The notes beneath the pieces are model-generated. The model was not told the origin of the DNA. It made no database searches and worked only from the letters and a program-made list of their open reading frames with translations. Of a DNA stretch of 16,783 bases, positions 8,099 through 15,173 are shown piece after piece; within the stretch, counting starts at the first letter, position 1, and each line of letters starts with the position of its first letter. The stretch is from the NCBI GenBank assembly GCA_964632135.1, contig CAZWEI010000026.1, positions 1 through 16,783 of the forward strand, read 5' to 3'. The translations under genes were made by a program, and so were the position numbers. This DNA is from JBFMAP01 sp964632135. GTDB taxonomy: Archaea > Micrarchaeota > Micrarchaeia > Burarchaeales > JBFMAP01.

Positions 8099-8195
8099 AC
8101 CTCCCACTTTTTCCTGCATAGTTCCAACAAAAGATATTTAAAGGGTTTGCGCCCTAAAATGAATAAAATGGTCAAAAATTGACCTAAATTGGTTA
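8099..8195 (-). repeat. Duplicated 97-bp promoter module, copy B
   Basis: The gap-free partner of 7403-7499. It holds the Shine-Dalgarno of paralog B (8100-8104 on the plus strand), the TATA core TTTAAA (8137-8142) and a perfect dyad at 8170-8184. Homology stops exactly at 8195, immediately before the divergent ACT-domain coding region. The palindromic TTTAAA could also serve that gene in the plus direction. In copy A no coding region follows the equivalent edge, so the duplicated unit was probably promoter plus paralog, not the ACT gene. Confidence 0.85.
8170..8184. promoter_or_regulatory. Candidate operator dyad, copy B (perfect inverted repeat)
   Basis: GGTCA-AAAAT-TGACC is a perfect 5+5 bp inverted repeat centred at 8177. 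It lies about 37 bp upstream of the paralog B TATA core and 15-30 bp before the ACT-gene start, so a bound protein could affect both divergent genes. The binding partner is unknown. Confidence 0.5.
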
Positions 8196-8198
8196 TTG

Positions 8199-8861
8199 GT
8201 GATTGATACGGAGAAACACGTTGATAAGCGGTCCGTGGCGCAGAGGGTTTTCGACGCGCTTGATTCGGACCCGTATGCGCGCCAGTCCATAAAACTGGGA
8301 ATCGCGAACATAACCGCGGTCGCGGGGAGGATAAGGGGTGAGCACGCGCCGAACGCGAGCATCGAGGCAGTGCGGACCGCGATACGGAGGTACAGCGAGG
8401 GAATCGACTACTACGAGTACGAGCACGTGCGCGACCTCAAGAAACTTTTCAGGAAGGCGAAACTCACGCTCAAGAACGACATCGCCGTGCTCAGGCTTTA
8501 TCCCTCGGCGCTCCTGAACCTCGAGAGGATTTCAAAAATTCTTGGAAAGGACTTCTCGATGATAAGCTCGCCGAATTCCGTCACGCTCATAATAGACAGG
8601 GACCGCGTCGATGAGGCGGTCGAGGCGATAGGGAAGCCGCACATCGCGCACATAGGGAAGAACTTCCACGCGATAATGATAACCTCGCCGCAGGAGGTCG
8701 AGGAGGTGCCGGGCTGGATCGCGTTCATCGCCGAACTCCTCGCGCGCAACGAAATCAACATACGCGAGTATTACTCCTGCTACATGGACACGGTTTTCGT
8801 GCTCGGGAAGGAGGACGCGCTGCGCGCGTACGCGCTGATGGAGAAGGCGCTGAAGGGATGA
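8199..8861 (+). CDS. ACT-domain protein (putative regulator)
   Basis: About 220 residues. The N-terminal 75 residues are helical, basic and helix-turn-helix-like (RQSIKLGIANITAVAGRIRG, then a basic helix with AVRTAIRRYSEG). The C-terminal part resembles paired ACT modules of the aspartokinase type: first around FSMISSPNSVTLIIDRDRVD, then HAIMITSPQEVEEVPGWIAF leading to NEINIREYYSCYMDTVFVLG. ACT domains bind small ligands, often amino acids, so a ligand-responsive regulator is plausible; the ligand is unknown. No kinase domain is attached. The gene is GC-rich like the housekeeping set, unlike both flanking unknown genes. The start is GTG 8199, with TTG 8196 equally possible; both sit at the edge of repeat copy B, and no clear Shine-Dalgarno separates them. 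Confidence 0.8.
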   Translation: MIDTEKHVDKRSVAQRVFDALDSDPYARQSIKLGIANITAVAGRIRGEHAPNASIEAVRTAIRRYSEGIDYYEYEHVRDLKKLFRKAKLTLKNDIAVLRLYPSALLNLERISKILGKDFSMISSPNSVTLIIDRDRVDEAVEAIGKPHIAHIGKNFHAIMITSPQEVEEVPGWIAFIAELLARNEINIREYYSCYMDTVFVLGKEDALRAYALMEKALKG

Positions 8862-8913
8862 ACGAAATAATTTAAGCGAGCACGCGAAAATTGATAAGAT
8901 TATTAATTTTTTG

Positions 8914-8923
8914 TTATAAAATA
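8914..8923 (+). promoter_or_regulatory. Probable TATA box of the 8959 gene
   Basis: TTATAAAATA lies within an AT-rich 97-bp gap. A start site about 25 bp downstream falls near 8945 and leaves a leader of about 14 nt before GTG 8959 that includes the purine-rich GAGGGGA. Confidence 0.5.
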
Positions 8924-8958
8924 GCAACTAAGAGAAATCGATTGCACGAGGGGACACT

Positions 8959-9411
8959 GTGGGAGTTGAAGGAAGTAAGCAAAAGACAACAGTCAAAGGT
9001 GGTAAACTAACGCCGGAAGAAGTGCTCCGCGCTTTGGATCCTAGAAAGTACAGGGATCCGATGGTGCAGGAATTAGCAGTGATAATAGCTAAAGACTTAT
9101 ATGGAGATGTGAAACGCGCGGAGTGCTTGGAAGAGCTTAAGACAAGGGGGCTTGAGTTATTTGAAAAAGCAAAGGCCCATCTCGAAGCCGCAAAGGTAGC
9201 GTTTGCGAACGGGGAGCCTTCGAAAGTTTCTAGGGAATACAGGGATGCAGTTGAAACTTTTGCATATCTAGCCAACAAGTGTTCGGACGCGGGATACGAC
9301 GAGTTAGCGGATAAGCTACGGGGAATGGCAATTCAAACATACTTTTTAGGATGCGAGGCTTATGAAAAAGCTCGGGAAAAAACAACTGCCAAATTCTTTG
9401 GCAGGCATTAA
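8959..9411 (+). CDS. Unknown helical orphan protein
   Basis: A 150-residue protein of no recognised family. It is predicted all-helical, with amphipathic helices of TPR-like or HEPN-like length (e.g. ELFEKAKAHLEAAKVAFANG, then REYRDAVETFAYLANKCSDA). There is no signal peptide or membrane segment. HEPN nucleases carry an Rx4-6H motif; the only His near an Arg is the C-terminal GRH, so I do not claim HEPN. The start is GTG 8959, with GAGGGGA four bases upstream and a TATA box at 8914-8923. It converges on polD large subunit. Codon use (TTA, AGA, ATA, GCA) is more AT-rich than in polD or the ACT gene, like the paralog pair at 6797-8091, which suggests later acquisition or relaxed selection. Confidence 0.7.
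   Translation: MGVEGSKQKTTVKGGKLTPEEVLRALDPRKYRDPMVQELAVIIAKDLYGDVKRAECLEELKTRGLELFEKAKAHLEAAKVAFANGEPSKVSREYRDAVETFAYLANKCSDAGYDELADKLRGMAIQTYFLGCEAYEKAREKTTAKFFGRH
9386..9404 (+). other. Perfect hairpin overlapping the end of the 8959 gene
   Basis: CTGCCAAA and TTTGGCAG (8 bp) flank a 3-base loop just before the TAA of the orphan gene, in the 43 bp separating it from the convergent polD stop. It could help termination or 3'-end stability. No U-tract follows, so it is not a standard intrinsic terminator. Confidence 0.4.
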
Positions 9412-9446
9412 GGCTGACGCCAAATGAATTGACAACAAGCGCAGAA

Positions 9447-12400
9447 TCACATAAACTGCTCCAAACTAAACTGCTTGCTCGTCTCGTCCTCGAAGACTGA
9501 CGCGATTTCCTTTTCCAGGAGCGCGAGGCGCTGCTTGAGGTAAACCGGCAGGTCGTACTTTTCGACTATCTCGTTCGAGATTTTCAGGTATTTCTCGATG
9601 CCGCCCTTGTTTATGGTGAGGACGAGTTTGTCACCGCACGCGGGGCACTTGCCGATGAGGGGAACGCGGCGGTATTTCCTGTTGCATTTTATGCACCTGA
9701 AAGACTGGCGCGAGAACGAGCGCATGTTCCCGTAAAGGTCAGGGATGAAGTGGCTGAGAATCAGGCGCTCTGCAGCGTCGCGCACATCGACCGCGCGTAT
9801 CTTGCTGCACAACTCGAACTGCGCGTCAACCTTCTCTTTCATCGTTTTGAGCTCCACGTATCTCGTTTTCACCGGCGCGTTCTGAATCGAGGAGGTGTGA
9901 TGGGTGAAGCGGATGTTCGAGTACTGCTCGTCCTTGCCGAGCCGCTCGCTTATTTTCTCAATTTTCACCTCGCTCGGGCTCGCGAAATTCATCGTCGCTT
10001 CGTAGAACTCGAGCGGGTAGGAACCGCAGACCTCCATCGCGTGAACTTCATCATCGACCTCTTTCGGGTTTATGGTGATTGTGAGGACGAGCGAGGCGTC
10101 CATCGTGCCGCCCCTTGCCGCTGGGAGGAATTTTTTCGAGAAGTTGATGAGCGCGTCCATGAGGAGCATCGTGCTGTCCTCGTCCCCGTCGCAGTTCCTC
10201 CTGCGTGCGGATATCATGTAGGGATGCGTGTAGCCCACGCGCGCCTTCGTGAAACCGATTATCCTGCCGCAAACGCCGCAGGAGGTATGGGGCGAGAGCG
10301 TGATGACGAGCTGCCCGAGAAGGTCCTCCCTTTCTTTCACGTTGTAAAAGGGCGGAAGCCCGTAGAGATAGACGAGGAGGTCGTCGACGAAGCGCGCGAC
10401 GCGCGAGAGGTAGTCCGCGCCGCGATCAGCGAGAAGGACGTCCTGGGGCTTGAGCTCGAGAAGTTGGTTTTCGGATGTGAGTTCTTTCCCCTCGTAATCG
10501 TGCGTGTAGTCCAACTCTTTCAGTTTTTCAATGCTCACGCCGATTTCGTTCGGATAGAAATGGGTGAGGGGAACATCCGTCGCGTCGAAGCGGCATGTCC
10601 CGTCCTTGAAAACGTAAACGTCGTGCTTCGCGCGCAGTATTCCCTTCTCGAGCGGCTCGGGTATCTTGCACTCGCTCGTCATCCCCTTGACTCCTTTTAT
10701 GTCCCCTGAGAACGAGTTGCCGCAGCGCTTGAGCGCGTCCGACATTATGGTGGAGAGGTTTATCGAGCGCGAATCATAGGGCGTTGCGGACGAGCCGCAG
10801 GAGCACATTCCGTTTTTCGCGTCCCTGCTCGTCTTTCCGCAGCGCGAGCACACGTATTCAGGAAGCGTCTTCACCCCGCAGCGCGCGCACCTGTTAAGAA
10901 TTGTGATGTCCCCGCAGGAAGGGCAGCGCAGGCGCGCGACCTCGACCATTATGCCCGCGCCCTCGTACCTTTCCCTGTCTTTCGCGATTCCGTACGCCTT
11001 CATGATGCTGCGGAGTTTCCCGCCTGCCTCGCCAACCGGAAAGAGAACGTTCGGCGAGGGCTTCATCTCCCTCTCGCGCGCCTTCTCCGGACGGCCCATG
11101 CGGCCGCCTATGTACGTGGGCGCCCTCTCGCGAATTTTCACCCCCGCGAGCTCGTTCACGATATCAAGGGTTTTCGCGCCCTCCTTCGCGCTGCCGAGAA
11201 CTTTTGAGAATTTCTCAAGCGAGACGCCCCTGCCCTGCAGGAGCCCGAGCGAGCGGAGGAGCGCGAGAGAATGGTTTTCGTCGAGCACGAGAAAACTCTC
11301 GTTCACCTTGTGCGGAACTCCAATCATCTCGAGTATCTCTTTTGTCGGCGAGCTCTGCACGCGGAACTCGCGCAGTTTGAACCACTCGTAAACGAGTTTT
11401 CCTGTCGCGAGCCATTCCGCGAGCTCCTTTAGTTGCGCATGCGTTATATCGTGCCAGAAATACGTGTATTTTGGATGAAGGGGGACTCCGTATGTTTCGG
11501 AAATTTTGAAAGCCTCCTCCGCGCCGAGCGCATTTATGTTTTTGAGGTCTAGTTTTTTTATGTCAAGTTTCTTCTCCTCAGCAGCACGCTCTAGTTCGCG
11601 GAGCCAGAACTCCTCGCAGTATCCGCCGGGCATTAGGGGATGGTTTGATTTCAGGAAATCCCCGTAGGAAACCAGAATGTCGCCGAGGAAAACAATCCTC
11701 CTGACATCATTTTTTACGCGCTCGGCCTCCTCAACGGTTGAAACCTGCACCAAGCTCCCGTCGCCCAATTCAACAATCGGACCCTCGATTGAATCGCATG
11801 GGGTGACGACGCATCCCTTTCCGGGGCGCTCGAGCTTGAGTTGCGTGCCGATCGCGGGAAACGAATCTAGAATTATCATCGTCGCCGGATGAATCGCCTT
11901 TGCCGCTATGCCTGTTGCGCGCGTGCGCCCATATCTCAGCCTGAACCCTCCCTTTTCCGAGGGATAGGCGAACACAGGTCTTCCTGCGACAATTTCTTCC
12001 AGGAAGCGCGGGTTCGGCTTTATTTCGGTCTTTCCCTCGCCCTTCGTGACTTTCGCGAGGTTCTCGAGCCAGCTCCAGTCCAGCCCGCGCTTGCGCGTGT
12101 ATTTGAGCACCTTGCTTGCCTTCTGCGCGATTCCCTCGCCGACAACGAGACACATACCGCCCCTTATTCGGTTCGTCTCTATGCGCTCGAGGTCCTTGTA
12201 AACCGAAACCTCAAACTCCTCTGTCGGGTCGCCGTCTATGCACACGGGGCAGTTTTTCACGATGAGCCTTATCTCGTCGTCGGAGGGCTTGTACTGGAGC
12301 CTCGCAGCGCGCACATCGTAAAGATTTATTTCCTCGACATAACGCTCCACTTCAGTTTCCGTGGGGCGATATTCGGCAAGCCCGAAGTGGCGGCGCGCGA

Positions 12401-12881
12401 AATCAGCGAGCACGACGCTGAGCGCGGCTACAGTCCCGCCCGCGCTCCTTATCGGTCCTGCGAAATAAACGGAGAGATACTCGCTGCCGTCTGGATTTTT
12501 CTTTCTCTTTATGCCTGCAATCCCCTCTGTTGGCGCCACGAGCACGCCTTCCGTGAGAATCGCGACTCCTGTGCGCACTGCCTGGTCGATGAGTTTGTCC
12601 TCATCTTTCGCGCCCTTTGCATCCGCGTATTTTCCCTCGAGGATTTCCTTCACTATGTCGGATGCCATTTCCTCGCGCGCTCGGTCAAGACCGAGTTTTC
12701 GTATTCCCTCTGCTATTCCAATTGGGCCGACGATTCCCTCGACGCGCGCTGCAATATCTTTCGCAGGAAGAATCTCCGGCTCGCCCTCTGGGTCGAAGTT
12801 TTTGGCGCGCGCGCTCCTCGCGACCCCGTACGCGCGCTCGAGCTTCGAGTTGAGCTCATCAAAATAATCCTTCATCGCCAT
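9447..12881 (-). CDS. polC: DNA polymerase D large (catalytic) subunit DP2
   Basis: Catalytic subunit of the archaeal replicative PolD, which forms a heterodimer with DP1. It has 1144 residues, the size of an intein-free DP2. The double-psi beta-barrel active site has NCDGDED at about 896-902, with the DGD aspartates as metal ligands. The sequence around it (ISARRR before, SKKFLPAARGGTMDA after) is typical and uninterrupted. A cluster of CxxC pairs at about 653-696 (CPSCG, CARCG, CSRCG, CSCG) and a C-terminal pair (CIKC 1063-1066, CPAC 1079-1082) are zinc sites. The extreme C-terminus QFSLEQFM resembles a PCNA-interacting motif. The start is ATG 12881, with GGTGG upstream; the longer reading to 12926 would overlap DP1 and adds an atypical N-terminus. 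It lies 10 bp after the DP1 stop, so DP1 and DP2 are one operon. Confidence 0.97.
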   Translation of the reverse strand: MAMKDYFDELNSKLERAYGVARSARAKNFDPEGEPEILPAKDIAARVEGIVGPIGIAEGIRKLGLDRAREEMASDIVKEILEGKYADAKGAKDEDKLIDQAVRTGVAILTEGVLVAPTEGIAGIKRKKNPDGSEYLSVYFAGPIRSAGGTVAALSVVLADFARRHFGLAEYRPTETEVERYVEEINLYDVRAARLQYKPSDDEIRLIVKNCPVCIDGDPTEEFEVSVYKDLERIETNRIRGGMCLVVGEGIAQKASKVLKYTRKRGLDWSWLENLAKVTKGEGKTEIKPNPRFLEEIVAGRPVFAYPSEKGGFRLRYGRTRATGIAAKAIHPATMIILDSFPAIGTQLKLERPGKGCVVTPCDSIEGPIVELGDGSLVQVSTVEEAERVKNDVRRIVFLGDILVSYGDFLKSNHPLMPGGYCEEFWLRELERAAEEKKLDIKKLDLKNINALGAEEAFKISETYGVPLHPKYTYFWHDITHAQLKELAEWLATGKLVYEWFKLREFRVQSSPTKEILEMIGVPHKVNESFLVLDENHSLALLRSLGLLQGRGVSLEKFSKVLGSAKEGAKTLDIVNELAGVKIRERAPTYIGGRMGRPEKAREREMKPSPNVLFPVGEAGGKLRSIMKAYGIAKDRERYEGAGIMVEVARLRCPSCGDITILNRCARCGVKTLPEYVCSRCGKTSRDAKNGMCSCGSSATPYDSRSINLSTIMSDALKRCGNSFSGDIKGVKGMTSECKIPEPLEKGILRAKHDVYVFKDGTCRFDATDVPLTHFYPNEIGVSIEKLKELDYTHDYEGKELTSENQLLELKPQDVLLADRGADYLSRVARFVDDLLVYLYGLPPFYNVKEREDLLGQLVITLSPHTSCGVCGRIIGFTKARVGYTHPYMISARRRNCDGDEDSTMLLMDALINFSKKFLPAARGGTMDASLVLTITINPKEVDDEVHAMEVCGSYPLEFYEATMNFASPSEVKIEKISERLGKDEQYSNIRFTHHTSSIQNAPVKTRYVELKTMKEKVDAQFELCSKIRAVDVRDAAERLILSHFIPDLYGNMRSFSRQSFRCIKCNRKYRRVPLIGKCPACGDKLVLTINKGGIEKYLKISNEIVEKYDLPVYLKQRLALLEKEIASVFEDETSKQFSLEQFM

Positions 12882-12891
12882 TTTTCCACCA

Positions 12892-14400
12892 TCATTTCGC
12901 CATCGAGCCACCAGAGAAATTTGCAAATTTAATGGATCCGAATTTCATCTCGTAAATGGGAAGCACGCAGGGCGTGGGGACGTGCCCCTGCTTCACCTGA
13001 AATTCCGTCCGGTCCTGCCACGTTCCTGAATTTATGATTGCGGTCCCGTGATAATTCGTGTATCCGTTCTTGTGAAGGTGCCCCATGTGTATGAGGTCGG
13101 GGACTTCCTCTATCACCATGTAGTCGCGGTCCTCCGGGACTATCGGGTTGTCCCCGTAAATCGGGCTCAGATTTCTTCGCTTGAGAAGTTCTGTCATCGG
13201 TTTTTCGGGGTGTTGGTAACTCAAACCCGGGAGCGCGGCGATAATTGAGTCGAGCGATGTTCCGTGATAGACGAGAGTTTTCAGCCCTTCAATCTCGAGC
13301 ATCGAAGGATTTCCAACTAGATGCACGTTATCACGCCCCTTCAAATCCCCGAGAAGTTCGTCTGGTAATGCGGGTTGCGGCTCTGCCCTTCTCACCGCAT
13401 CGTGGTTCCCTGGCGCGACAACAACCTCAACATAATCGGGTATGTCCTCGATGAACCGCGCGAACATCTTGTACTGTTCGTAGATGTCGCGCACAACAAG
13501 TTCTTTTTCCTGACGCGGGTAGATTCCAATCCCGTCGGCAATGTCGCCTGCCATGAGAACGTATTTCACGCGGCCTGCGAGCGCCCTCTGCTCGGCGTCC
13601 TCCCCGCCTCCGTTCAGCCAGTTGAGCATCCGCTGGAAATTCTCCTCCAGAAAGAACCTGCTTCCCACGTGCAAATCGGACATCAGCGCGACGCACAGGT
13701 CCTCCTTTATCACGCTCTGCGCGCGTATCGGGACGTCGGGCCACGTGAGCTCGCGCGCAATCACGAACGGGTCCGAAACTCTGCCATCAATTGCAATTAC
13801 TTCATCTAGAAGAAGTCTGCCCGCGTTCTCGAAAGCGGTTCGCTCCGGCTCGCGGTCGCTCTTGAGCGCGAGCACCTTCACTGTTTTCTCCTCGTCCTCG
13901 AGTTCGAGCAGAAGGTGTCCTTTCTTCGTTATTCTCTTGCTCGCCACCATTCCAACTATTCTAACTTCCGTTCCTTTCGCGTAACTCTTCAGCGACTTGA
14001 GAGGAACGGTGCCGCCTGCGCTCTGGCGCACGCGCAGCATCGCGCCCAGCCTCTTGTACCTGTCCCTGAAATAGCCGACAAAATCCTCAACAGTGCCCGT
14101 GCATTTCGACTTGCGCGTGACGTCGCCTTTCGGATCGAATTTTATTTCCGCGTGATGCTCGCGCGCAATAGGCTTGAAATCAGAAGAGCGGTAGACCTCC
14201 ACAGGAAGCGGGATTTTTTTCTCCTCCTCTTTTTTTGAGAACTTTTTTACCGCCTCCTCATCAACAACGAACAGTTCGGATGCGAGAATCCGCTCTATCG
14301 CGCCCTCAGCGTCCTCGGAGTTCTGCAGAAGTTCGAGCGCGCCCGGCGTAAGGAGAACATTGCGCTCGGCAAAGCGCTTCAAAATCTGCTCCGCCTCCAC
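12892..14400 (-). CDS. polB: DNA polymerase D small (exonuclease) subunit DP1
   Basis: Small subunit of PolD and its 3'-5' proofreading exonuclease. A variable N-terminal region with a charged linker is followed by an OB fold around residues 140-185 (TEVRIVGMVASKRI). Then comes a calcineurin-like phosphoesterase domain with all expected metal motifs: SDLHVGS at 241-247, GDIADG at 285-290, GNHD at 331-334, HG at 379-380 and GHLHKNGY at 440-447. It is therefore predicted to be active. The start is GTG 14400: GGTGAT at 14404-14409 sits exactly three bases before it, the spacing seen at other genes here, and VEAEQILKRFAERN suits a DP1 N-terminus. The ATG at 14460 would add an unlikely cysteine-rich stretch. 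The 178 bp upstream, to UPF0147, shows no other feature I can support. Confidence 0.96.
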   Translation of the reverse strand: MEAEQILKRFAERNVLLTPGALELLQNSEDAEGAIERILASELFVVDEEAVKKFSKKEEEKKIPLPVEVYRSSDFKPIAREHHAEIKFDPKGDVTRKSKCTGTVEDFVGYFRDRYKRLGAMLRVRQSAGGTVPLKSLKSYAKGTEVRIVGMVASKRITKKGHLLLELEDEEKTVKVLALKSDREPERTAFENAGRLLLDEVIAIDGRVSDPFVIARELTWPDVPIRAQSVIKEDLCVALMSDLHVGSRFFLEENFQRMLNWLNGGGEDAEQRALAGRVKYVLMAGDIADGIGIYPRQEKELVVRDIYEQYKMFARFIEDIPDYVEVVVAPGNHDAVRRAEPQPALPDELLGDLKGRDNVHLVGNPSMLEIEGLKTLVYHGTSLDSIIAALPGLSYQHPEKPMTELLKRRNLSPIYGDNPIVPEDRDYMVIEEVPDLIHMGHLHKNGYTNYHGTAIINSGTWQDRTEFQVKQGHVPTPCVLPIYEMKFGSIKFANFSGGSMAK

Positions 14401-14578
14401 AAAATCACCAAACACGCAAAAACAAACGCGCAACAAACTCGCACGCACGGACAAATGCATACGTCACATGCGCGCCTCCCGCGCATCAACACACGGCGAC
14501 TCCTTCGCTCGCGCTACTCAAAACAGAAAGCATAATTGAAGCTTGGCATCAGATTTTTCGTGAGTTCGGAATTCCATC

Positions 14579-14830
14579 TCACTCAGCTTTTATCGTCTCG
14601 AGCGCGCTCAATAGCGTCCAGATGTGGGTGCGCGCGTGCATCGGCATGTTGATGTCGTTGCTCACTTCATCGAGCTTGTAGATTGCCGCGCTCGCCTTCG
14701 CCACGAGTTCGTCGTCGCTCTGCAGTTTTTCCTTCGCCTCGCTCACCGCCCTCCTGACGTTTTTCGGGATGGAGGTGTCGTTGATGACCAAGTCCATCAA
14801 TGAGGATATTTGTTTTATCTTCTCTTCCAT
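14579..14830 (-). CDS. UPF0147 family protein
   Basis: A small helical archaeal protein of 83 residues, matching the usual size of about 80-90. The family hallmarks are the IPKNVRRAVSEAKEKL helix, AAIYKLDEVSNDINMPMHAR and the C-terminal TLLSALETIKAE. Its function is not established; it is conserved across many archaea. The start is ATG 14830, with GGTGG four bases upstream; ATG 14848 would add MEQGGK, in which the Shine-Dalgarno itself would be translated. It lies 33 bp after the tRNA-Arg 3' end and 178 bp before DP1, all on the same strand. A TTAAATTT stretch at about 14854-14861 could be its own promoter or part of the tRNA trailer. Confidence 0.93.
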   Translation of the reverse strand: MEEKIKQISSLMDLVINDTSIPKNVRRAVSEAKEKLQSDDELVAKASAAIYKLDEVSNDINMPMHARTHIWTLLSALETIKAE

Positions 14831-14863
14831 TTTCCCACCTTGTTCCATTAGCGTAAATTTAAG

Positions 14864-15145
14864 CGGGCCTGAAGGGAACCGAACCGCGGAGGGGGTTCGA
14901 ACCCCCTCCCCAGTTTTAGGGTCCTATTTTTCGCTTGCGCGAAAAATGGACCATTTGTGCGTAAGCACAAATTGGTCCTCCTGACCCTCCCCCCGAGGGA
15001 TGAAAATTTCCCTTCCCAAAAATGTTCTTTATTTTCTTTTGGGACATCGAAAGACCTTTTCTTTTTCAAAGAAAAGGGATTTCGTTTGAACCCTTGACCT
15101 CCAGCTTAGAAGGCTGTCGCGCTATCCAGGCTGCGCCACAGGCCC
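14864..15145 (-). tRNA. tRNA-Arg (anticodon UCU), interrupted in the T loop
   Basis: Read on the minus strand, the 5' part (15145 to about 15085) has acceptor GGGCCTG, a D arm GCGC/GCGC with GG in the loop, and an anticodon arm ACAGC-CTTCTAA-GCTGG. The anticodon is TCT at 15110-15108. A variable loop AGGTC and T-stem AAGGG then TTCAAA follow. The matching 3' part lies about 207 nt away: TCCCTT then CAGGCCC and discriminator G (14877-14864). It completes the T stem (AAGGG/CCCTT) and all 7 acceptor pairs. Joined, the mature tRNA is 75 nt with a standard TTCAAAT T loop; CCA is not encoded. The only stem fault is A27 opposite G43. The 5' end is 38 bp downstream of the expected full-length end of argS. 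Whether the RNA is spliced is inferred from the complementarity, not shown. Confidence 0.75.
14878..15084 (-). ncRNA. 207-nt structured insertion (putative intron) within tRNA-Arg
   Basis: The sequence between the two tRNA halves is almost entirely consecutive hairpins. In plus coordinates they are 15055-15077 (10 bp, 3-nt loop), 15014-15044 (8 bp, 15-nt loop), 14996-15013 (5 bp), 14948-14978 (13 bp with one bulge, 4-nt loop), 14926-14947 (9 bp, GCAA loop on the minus strand) and 14888-14909 (8 bp, TTCGAA loop). GGGTC 14919-14923 can pair with GACCC 14983-14987 to enclose two of them. The insert starts CGAA and ends TTCGGT; pairing CGAA with TTCG leaves a three-base GTT bulge beside the T stem, as in a relaxed splicing motif, but I find no clean bulge-helix-bulge on the 5' side. 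No credible ORF, group I core or homing endonuclease is present. Confidence 0.6.
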
Positions 15146-15173
15146 GCGAGTAGTGAGTGATATACAGTGTAAG

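Noticed and set aside
8959..9411. HEPN-type toxin assignment for the orphan helical protein
   Set aside because: Helix lengths are suggestive, but the Rx4-6H motif is absent and no antitoxin partner (e.g. a nucleotidyltransferase) is adjacent.
9447..12881. Possible intein in the DP2 gene
   Set aside because: DP2 genes often carry inteins, but the NCDGDED active-site region is continuous and the length is that of an intein-free protein. No intein motifs are seen.
11889..12932. Long plus-strand ORF of 347 codons opposite polC, and similar ones at 9750-10709 and opposite glyS (5255-6295)
   Set aside because: They are antisense shadows of strong, family-matched genes. GCG/CGC/GAG-rich codons leave few stops on the other strand, and the translations have no recognisable domains.
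14401..14578. Box C/D guide RNA in the gap upstream of DP1
   Set aside because: TGATG- and CTGA-like strings occur, but not in C-D'-C'-D order with proper spacing.
14848..15069. A 73-codon minus-strand ORF inside and beyond the tRNA insert
   Set aside because: It runs through tRNA exon sequence and hairpins, has no Shine-Dalgarno and no protein-like pattern.
14878..15084. Group I intron in the tRNA gene
   Set aside because: The size fits small group I introns, but the exon does not end in T at a position that rebuilds the T loop with a terminal intron G, and no P7-like GACTA/TAGTC core is visible.
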